This document shows, in pieces, positions 5,614 to 9,624 of a DNA stretch of 9,624 bases; the first letter of the stretch is position 1, and each line of letters begins with the position of its first letter. A program made the translations under genes and the position numbers. The notes below the pieces were generated by a model, which was given only the letters and a program-made list of their open reading frames with translations, did no database searches and had not been told where the DNA came from. The DNA is taken from NCBI GenBank assembly GCA_019751575.1, contig JAIENF010000214.1, positions 1 to 9,624 of the forward strand, given 5' to 3'. The stretch comes from Burkholderiales bacterium (lineage in GTDB: Bacteria; Pseudomonadota; Gammaproteobacteria; Burkholderiales; CAIKXV01).

Positions 5614-7296
5614 ATGAGCCAGGCCCCTGATACTGTCGTTACCGAACACTTCCTGCTGGAAAGGGATGTCGATGTCCCGATGCGCGATGGCGCCCGGCTC
5701 AAGGCCGACGTGTTCCGTCCGAAGGACGGCGGCAAGGTTCCCGCACTGCTCAACTTCGGGCCCTACCAGAAGGACAAGCCGTGGACGCCGCCGGCCAACC
5801 TCGAGGAGAAGCCCAACCAGTGGATGAACTGGGAGACGGTCAATCCGGAGTGGTGGGTGCCGCGCGGCTATGCATCGGTGCGCGTGGACGCGCGCGGTAC
5901 CGGCAAGTCGCCTGGCCAGTACGACCCGTGGTCGCGTGCCGAGTCGGTCGACTTCCATGACGCCATCGAATGGGCGGCTGCGCAGCCCTGGTGCAACGGC
6001 AATGTCGGCCTGTCCGGCATCTCGTACTACGCCATCAACCAGTGGTTCGCCGCGAACCAGCAGCCGCCGTCCCTGAAGGCGATCGTGCCCTGGGAAGGCT
6101 TCGCCGACATCTACCGGGATGCGCTCTACCACGGCGGCATCCTGTCGCTGTTCATGACCAACTGGTTCACCGCACACCTGCTGCACCACACGCTGGGCCG
6201 TGCGTCGCATATCCATCCCGATACCTGGCAGAAGAACACGCTGCATTTCTGGCTGACCAACAACCTCGACAGCGGCGCGTTCCACGGCGCACAGGCCCGC
6301 TGGGAAGACATCAAGGTGCCGTTCCTCTCCGTGGGCAACTGGACCGGGATGGGCCTGCACCTTCGCGGCAACACCGAGGCCTACATGTGCTCGACGTCAC
6401 CGCACCGCAAGCTGCGCATGCAGGGCGGCACCCATGTGCATCCGTACTATTCGGAGGATGGACGGAACGACCAGTTGCGCTTCTTCGACTACTGGCTCAA
6501 GGGCGTGCAGAACGGCGTGATGGACGAGCCGCCGGTCAAGCTGGCGATCCGCAAGGGCGCAGACCGGTACGACTGGCGCCTGGAGAACGAATGGCCGCTG
6601 GCCCGCACGAAGTGGACGAAACTCCACTTCGATCTTTCGCAGCCGTCGGTCGACGACGTGCCGCTCAGCGGCACGCTGGTCGAAGGCAACCCCGCGAAGA
6701 CCAGCGAGTACACCTACGCGGCTACCGGGCTCGGCTCGATGGGCTCCACCTCGGCTGCCTCCGCGCAGGTGATGGGCGGCGGCATCAAGCCGGGCATGGG
6801 CGTGGCCCTGGTCACGCCGCCGATGCCGGAGGACATGGAAGTCACCGGGCCACTGGCCGCAACGCTCTGGGTGTCGAGCAGCAGCGAGGACATGGACCTG
6901 TTCCTGACCGTGCGTCATTTCGATGCCGACGGCAACGAGCTGATGGAGACCGGGCAGCAGGGTACGCCGGTGCCGGTGGCCAAGGGCTGGCTGCGCGTGT
7001 CGCACCGCGAGCTCGATACGGAACGGTCGCTGCCCTACCGGCCGTACCACCGGCACAAGCGCCGGCTGTTCCTGAAGCCGGGCGAGATCGTCCAGGTGCA
7101 GGTCGAGATCTGGCCGACGTCGATGGTGTTCGCCAAGGGCCATCGTCTGCGCCTCGACGTGCAACCGCGCGACGGGGTGGGCAGCCAGTCGTACATGCAC
7201 TACCACGCGGACTACAACACGGGGACGAACACGATCTACTCGGGCGGCGATCGGGAGTCGTTCCTGTTGCTGCCGGTGATTCCGAAGGCGGGCTGA
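5614..7296 (+). CDS. CocE/NonD family alpha/beta hydrolase (X-Pro dipeptidyl-peptidase S15-like)
   Basis: This 560-residue protein has the two-part layout of the cocaine-esterase/glutaryl-7-ACA-acylase family. An alpha/beta-hydrolase domain covers residues 1 to about 300, and a jelly-roll domain about 315-560 (GWLRVSHRELDTERSLPYRPYH near 460-480, IWPTSMVFAKGHRLRLDV further on). The family usually cleaves esters or amides of small molecules. GYASVRVDARGTGKS (85-99) is the conserved strand, and S137 in GISYYAINQW is the nucleophile. H274 or H276 in GGTHVHPYY fits the catalytic His. The segment that carries the catalytic Asp in classical members (GGWYD) reads GNWTGMGLHLRGN (241-253), without Asp. 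No signal peptide is visible, so it is probably cytoplasmic. An in-frame GTG at 5602 would add four residues; neither start has a strong Shine-Dalgarno, and ATG is preferred. The lipoprotein gene follows after 11 nt. Confidence 0.9.
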   Translation: MSQAPDTVVTEHFLLERDVDVPMRDGARLKADVFRPKDGGKVPALLNFGPYQKDKPWTPPANLEEKPNQWMNWETVNPEWWVPRGYASVRVDARGTGKSPGQYDPWSRAESVDFHDAIEWAAAQPWCNGNVGLSGISYYAINQWFAANQQPPSLKAIVPWEGFADIYRDALYHGGILSLFMTNWFTAHLLHHTLGRASHIHPDTWQKNTLHFWLTNNLDSGAFHGAQARWEDIKVPFLSVGNWTGMGLHLRGNTEAYMCSTSPHRKLRMQGGTHVHPYYSEDGRNDQLRFFDYWLKGVQNGVMDEPPVKLAIRKGADRYDWRLENEWPLARTKWTKLHFDLSQPSVDDVPLSGTLVEGNPAKTSEYTYAATGLGSMGSTSAASAQVMGGGIKPGMGVALVTPPMPEDMEVTGPLAATLWVSSSSEDMDLFLTVRHFDADGNELMETGQQGTPVPVAKGWLRVSHRELDTERSLPYRPYHRHKRRLFLKPGEIVQVQVEIWPTSMVFAKGHRLRLDVQPRDGVGSQSYMHYHADYNTGTNTIYSGGDRESFLLLPVIPKAG

Positions 7297-7307
7297 GGAC
7301 GCAGGAG

Positions 7308-8057
7308 ATGCCGGCGCCCGTGCCCGCCGCGCGCTGGCTGGCGGCAGCCTGGCTGGTGATGCTGCTGGCCGCGTGCGGCGGTGCCAGCCAGCCGTTCGAG
7401 ATCGGCGCGCACAAGGGCACGATGAAGGTACCCGCCGGCTGGTCGGTGGTGCAGCTGGGCGAGAAGTGGGAGGTGCGCAAGGGCGAGGCGTCGATCGTCC
7501 TGCATGACCTCGGGCCGGTGTCCCCCGAGGCGAGCCAGCGCGAGGCCGCACGCATCATGGCGCTGTGGCAGGGCGGGAACGCGGCCGGGGCGCAGGCGCG
7601 CATCAGCCGGCTGCATGGTATCGCCAGCCGTTTCGTGGACGAGCCGCAGCGCAGGCCCTTGCTGAACACCATGCTGCCGCTGATGGCGCACGGCGCGCCG
7701 GACATCCCTGCGCCGGAGGCTGCGCAGCGCTTCGCGGACTGGCAGCAGGCGATCGCGGCCCTGCCGCGCATGCCCCTCGAGGCGATGGGGGAGGCCGCGC
7801 TGCCGATCGCGGGCCATGACCAGCGCCGGTCGATTCAGTCGCGCGAGGCGCGTACCTTCGGCGGCCGGCCGGCGATCGACTACCTGACCGTCACGCGCAG
7901 CACGCAGGGCTCGCGCAAGCGCATCGTGGTCATCGACAACGACGGCCATCTGCTGGCCGTCTACTTCGGCATCCTGGGGCACGAAGCGCACCTGGGCGAA
8001 CTCGACCAGGTGGTGCGCTCGCTTCAGTTCGCCGCGGCGGCCAGCGAGCGGCGGTAG
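7308..8057 (+). CDS. Lipoprotein of unknown function
   Basis: This 249-residue protein has a lipoprotein signal peptide: basic/hydrophobic residues 1-19 and a lipobox LAAC at 20-23, with C23 as the lipidated residue. Gly at +2 suggests the outer membrane. The mature part begins with a segment (PFEIGAHKGTMKVPAGWSVV) and ends with LDQVVRSLQFA. These loosely resemble PsbP/DcrB-type secreted domains, which open with a 'P-x-G-W' strand and close on a helix, but this is a weak impression, not an assignment. The ATG at 7308 has GAGGA (7295-7299) 8 nt upstream, overlapping the hydrolase stop codon, so the two genes are probably translated from one message. The 3' end overlaps the convergent propeller gene by 34 bp. 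The long open frame upstream in the same phase lies over the hydrolase and is not coding. Confidence 0.85.
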   Translation: MPAPVPAARWLAAAWLVMLLAACGGASQPFEIGAHKGTMKVPAGWSVVQLGEKWEVRKGEASIVLHDLGPVSPEASQREAARIMALWQGGNAAGAQARISRLHGIASRFVDEPQRRPLLNTMLPLMAHGAPDIPAPEAAQRFADWQQAIAALPRMPLEAMGEAALPIAGHDQRRSIQSREARTFGGRPAIDYLTVTRSTQGSRKRIVVIDNDGHLLAVYFGILGHEAHLGELDQVVRSLQFAAAASERR

Positions 8058-9196
8058 ATCGACTGCGCGCCTTCGCGCGTGCGGCTGCCCACCGCCCAGA
8101 TGGCGTTGCTGCCCTGGACGTGCAGTGCGTGGATGTCCTCGCCCGCGACCTCGAACTCGACCCGCCAGTTCGCGCCACCGTCCCGTGTGTGCAGGATCAG
8201 CGAGCGTCCATGGTTCGGATAGTAGCCGGCCAGCCATCCGGTCGAGGCGCTGGTGAAGTGCACGGCCGACAGCGTGAGCCCCGGCGTGCGGTCGCCGGTA
8301 TCGATGACATCCTTCTTGCCACCGGCGCGGTGCATGGTTTCGAGCTTCGCTGCAGACCGGGCATCCTTCACGCCGGTGTCGAGCAGGTGCCATGAGCCAC
8401 CGCCGTCCTGCGTCGCGAAGATCGTCCCCTCGTCGCCCACGACCCAGCCATGGCGCTCGTCGACGAAATGCACGTCCTGGAACGTGGGCCGGTCACCTGC
8501 AGGCAAGCGCAGCGTGACCTGCTCCCAGGTGGTGCCGCCGTCGCTCGATCGACGCAGCATGCCGTTCCGCCCGGCCAGCCAGCCCACCGATTCATTCACG
8601 AAGTGCACCGTGCGGCCGCCGACGCGGGGCTGGTCTCCGACGGGCGCGATCTTCGACCATTCGCTGCCTTGGTCGATCGTGCGCCAGATACCGTTGTCTC
8701 CAGCCGCCCAGCCCGGCGAGTCGCCGAGGAACATCAGGTCGCTCATGAAGTCGGTGCCGCCGGCGATCCGGGCCCGTGCCCAGTTCTCGCCGCCATCGGT
8801 CGTCACGTAGACGCCCGCACCGCCGGTGGTCGCGACGCCGCGGTCCGGGCCGAAGAAGCGCAGGCCGCTGACCAGCAGGCCGCCCCGCGTGCCACGTTCC
8901 CCGACGACGTTGCTGGCGAAGCGCCAGGTCTTGCCGCCATCCCGGGTGCGGCCGACGAGGCCGCCCACCACGTTGAAGCTGCCGCCGCCCACCCAGCCAT
9001 TGAGTGCGTCGGCGAACCAGACCGCACGCAGGTCGGCCGAGGTGCCCAGCTTCAAGGATTCCCACGGGCCGGCGGGCTTCGTGGTGCAGGCAGCCATCGG
9101 AACCATCGTGGAGGCGGCCATTGCCGTGAGCAGCCTGCGGCGCTGACTGCCCGGGCGGTCGAGGGTACGCGTGTCACGCCATCCCGCGCGATTCAT
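8024..9196 (-). CDS. Exported YCF48/BNR-repeat beta-propeller protein, probable Tat lipoprotein
   Basis: The 390-residue protein has six Asp-box motifs (S/T-x-D-x-G-x-x-W) at residues 84-91, 132-139, 173-180, 217-224, 262-269 and 337-344. Each follows a GW-x-x-G type strand. A seventh, degenerate repeat (IWAVGSRTREGAQSIYRRS) ends the chain, which predicts a seven-bladed propeller like plant/cyanobacterial Ycf48 and sialidase-like folds. No sialidase active-site Arg triad is evident, so a binding or assembly role is more likely than catalysis. The N-terminus has a twin-arginine-like SQRRRLL (17-23), a short hydrophobic stretch and MAAC (34-37), consistent with a Tat-exported lipoprotein. I chose ATG at 9196 because it overlaps the selenoprotein stop as ATGA; the frame is open to 9601, but that part overlaps the selenoprotein and an upstream gene. 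The 3' end overlaps the convergent lipoprotein gene. Confidence 0.87.
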   Translation of the reverse strand: MNRAGWRDTRTLDRPGSQRRRLLTAMAASTMVPMAACTTKPAGPWESLKLGTSADLRAVWFADALNGWVGGGSFNVVGGLVGRTRDGGKTWRFASNVVGERGTRGGLLVSGLRFFGPDRGVATTGGAGVYVTTDGGENWARARIAGGTDFMSDLMFLGDSPGWAAGDNGIWRTIDQGSEWSKIAPVGDQPRVGGRTVHFVNESVGWLAGRNGMLRRSSDGGTTWEQVTLRLPAGDRPTFQDVHFVDERHGWVVGDEGTIFATQDGGGSWHLLDTGVKDARSAAKLETMHRAGGKKDVIDTGDRTPGLTLSAVHFTSASTGWLAGYYPNHGRSLILHTRDGGANWRVEFEVAGEDIHALHVQGSNAIWAVGSRTREGAQSIYRRSLAAAAN

Positions 9197-9411
9197 TGGC
9201 GTATTGCACGGGCGACCTCGCCCGGCTGCGGAAACCGTCCGGTACTCCGCTTCGAGTACACCAGCCTGCCGTCCGCCTCGACTTCGAACACGCCGCCGCT
9301 CGACTTGACCAGCGCCACCGTTGCGGCGAAGTCGCGCTCCAGTTCGGCCGCCAGACTGGCGGCCCGGGCTTCGTATCCTCAAGCCCCGCAATAGGTGATC
9401 CGGATATCCAT
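9193..9411 (-). CDS. Selenoprotein W-like (SelT/SelW/SelH, Rdx family) protein with selenocysteine 11
   Basis: With the in-frame TGA at codon 11 read as selenocysteine, the frame gives a complete 72-residue thioredoxin-like protein. It opens with a first strand and redox loop, MDIRITYCGAU (Cys8-Gly-Ala-Sec11), followed by GYEARAASLAAELERDF (helix), TVALVKSSGGVFEVEADG (two strands), RLVYSKRSTGRFPQPGEV and a final helix (VARAIRQ). The G-x-F-E-V-x-x-[DN]-G and S-x-x-x-x-G-[RK]-F-P patterns are those of SelW/Rdx proteins, in which CxxC or CxxU acts as a thiol/selenol oxidoreductase. The ATG at 9411 has CGGAG 10 nt upstream. The terminal TGA (9195-9193) overlaps the propeller gene's ATG. Third positions are GC-rich on both sides of the internal TGA, arguing for continuous translation. 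Alternatives are a nonsense mutation or two fragments; the Sec reading is strongly preferred. Confidence 0.88.
9346..9364 (-). promoter_or_regulatory. Bacterial SECIS-like hairpin
   Basis: On the minus strand, GGCCGCCA-GTC-TGGCGGCC is a perfect 8-bp inverted repeat within the coding sequence. If the A-U closing pair opens, the apical loop is AGUCU, with G in its second position, much like the AGGUCU loop of E. coli fdhF. The loop G is the 23rd base after the UGA, inside the 16-37 nt window given for bacterial SECIS elements. It encodes residues about 16-22 of the selenoprotein. Confidence 0.7.
9379..9381 (-). other. UGA recoded as selenocysteine (codon 11)
   Basis: This TGA takes the position of the second redox residue in the family's CxxC/CxxU motif, immediately after TGC GGG GCT. 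Read-through gives a full-length SelW-like domain, and a stem-loop lies downstream. It implies that the organism has SelA, SelB, SelC and SelD, none of which are in this window. Confidence 0.85.
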
Positions 9412-9466
9412 GCTTCCAGTGCTCCGAGTGAATTGCATCGGTGGGAGTATCGCCTGAACACGGAGT

Positions 9467-9483
9467 CGGGCTCGATGAACCCG
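9467..9483 (-). terminator. Small hairpin after the partial upstream gene, weak terminator or processing candidate
   Basis: On the minus strand CGGGTTC-ATC-GAGCCCG forms a 7-bp stem with one G-U pair, 15 nt after the stop of the upstream gene and 55 nt before the selenoprotein start. No T-tract follows, so read-through into the selenoprotein gene remains possible. I see no convincing promoter in the 87-nt gap. Confidence 0.3.
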
Positions 9484-9498
9484 GCGAGAACGCTCGTG

Positions 9499-9624
9499 TC
9501 AGGGAGTATTGCGCATCGTGAAGCGGATCGGCAGGCCGCCGCGCGGCCTTCCGATCGGCAGGTAGGCGTAATCGTTGCTGAAGCCGGGCGCGACCGTCCA
9601 CTGGCAGCGCGCGCGCAATGCCTG
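9499..9624 (-). CDS. C-terminal 41 residues of an unidentified protein, 5' end beyond window
   Basis: Reading in from the window edge on the minus strand, 41 codons end at TGA (9501-9499). The peptide includes QWTVAPGFSNDYAYLPIG, then RPRGGLPIRFTMRNTP. Nearly every codon ends in G or C, and the aromatic/hydrophobic pattern is protein-like, which supports real coding in this phase over the competing open frame. I do not recognise the family from this tail. The gene lies 87 nt upstream of the selenoprotein on the same strand and could share its transcript. Confidence 0.6.
   Translation of the reverse strand, partial: QALRARCQWTVAPGFSNDYAYLPIGRPRGGLPIRFTMRNTP

Noticed and set aside
5970..7307. 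A long open frame fused in phase to the lipoprotein
   Set aside because: It covers the hydrolase gene in another frame. The lipoprotein has its own Shine-Dalgarno, start and signal peptide at 7308.
8024..9196. A photosystem II assembly role from similarity to Ycf48
   Set aside because: There is no sign of photosynthesis genes. Ycf48-like propellers are widespread in non-photosynthetic Proteobacteria, so only the fold is claimed.
9379..9381. The in-frame TGA as a pseudogene nonsense mutation or sequencing error
   Set aside because: It falls exactly on the redox column where Sec is known in this family, a stem-loop follows, and the rest of the frame is intact through to a coupled stop.
9174..9461. 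A 95-residue open frame overlapping the selenoprotein in another phase
   Set aside because: Its product is Arg/Ser/Trp-rich without domain character, and it lies antiphase to two better supported genes.
9197..9601. A 135-residue N-terminal extension of the propeller protein
   Set aside because: It is out of phase with both the selenoprotein and the partial upstream gene. Its sequence is Arg/Gly-rich and shadow-like, and the signal sequence starts naturally at 9196.

Overview
The window is uniformly GC-rich, with G or C dominating third codon positions. It carries two periplasmic solute-binding proteins of the Bug/TctC type, a family greatly expanded in Betaproteobacteria, especially Burkholderiales. 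A betaproteobacterial chromosome is therefore the best guess, inferred from gene content only. There are no transposases, phage genes, CRISPR arrays, rRNAs or tRNAs, and no gene-free stretch longer than about 170 bases.

Layout, left to right. (1) 1-855, minus: N-terminal 285 residues of a class I SAM-dependent methyltransferase, cut by the window edge. (2) 960-1961, plus: a Bug receptor, divergent from the methyltransferase. (3) 2033-2724, minus: a 62-residue two-helix membrane protein followed by a GDP-mannose mannosyl hydrolase-type Nudix enzyme; this pair converges on the first Bug gene across a strong hairpin. (4) 2852-4328, plus: a RidA-family protein and a second Bug receptor, 22 nt apart, probably one operon. 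(5) 4372-5443, minus: an anchored two-helix protein followed by an AhpD-like CxxC protein. (6) 5614-8057, plus: a CocE/NonD-type hydrolase followed after 11 nt by a lipoprotein. (7) 8024-9624, minus: the C-terminus of an unidentified gene, a small selenoprotein W-like (Rdx) gene, and an exported six-Asp-box beta-propeller of the YCF48/BNR type.

The most notable item is the selenoprotein at 9193-9411 (minus). Read conventionally, it stops after ten codons. With the in-frame TGA at 9381-9379 read as selenocysteine it gives a complete 72-residue thioredoxin-like SelW/Rdx protein with a C-G-A-U redox motif. A perfect 8-bp hairpin with a G in its apical loop follows at the distance expected for a bacterial SECIS element. 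The natural stop overlaps the start of the beta-propeller gene as ATGA, so the two are probably translationally coupled. An ordinary gene caller would miss the selenoprotein and could instead extend the propeller gene by 135 false residues.

The rest looks like scavenging and small-molecule metabolism: substrate-binding receptors without their membrane subunits, an enamine/imine-type RidA protein, an esterase/amidase-like hydrolase, and redox proteins (AhpD-like CxxC and SelW-like CxxU). All functions are inferred from motifs read by eye; no database search was possible.
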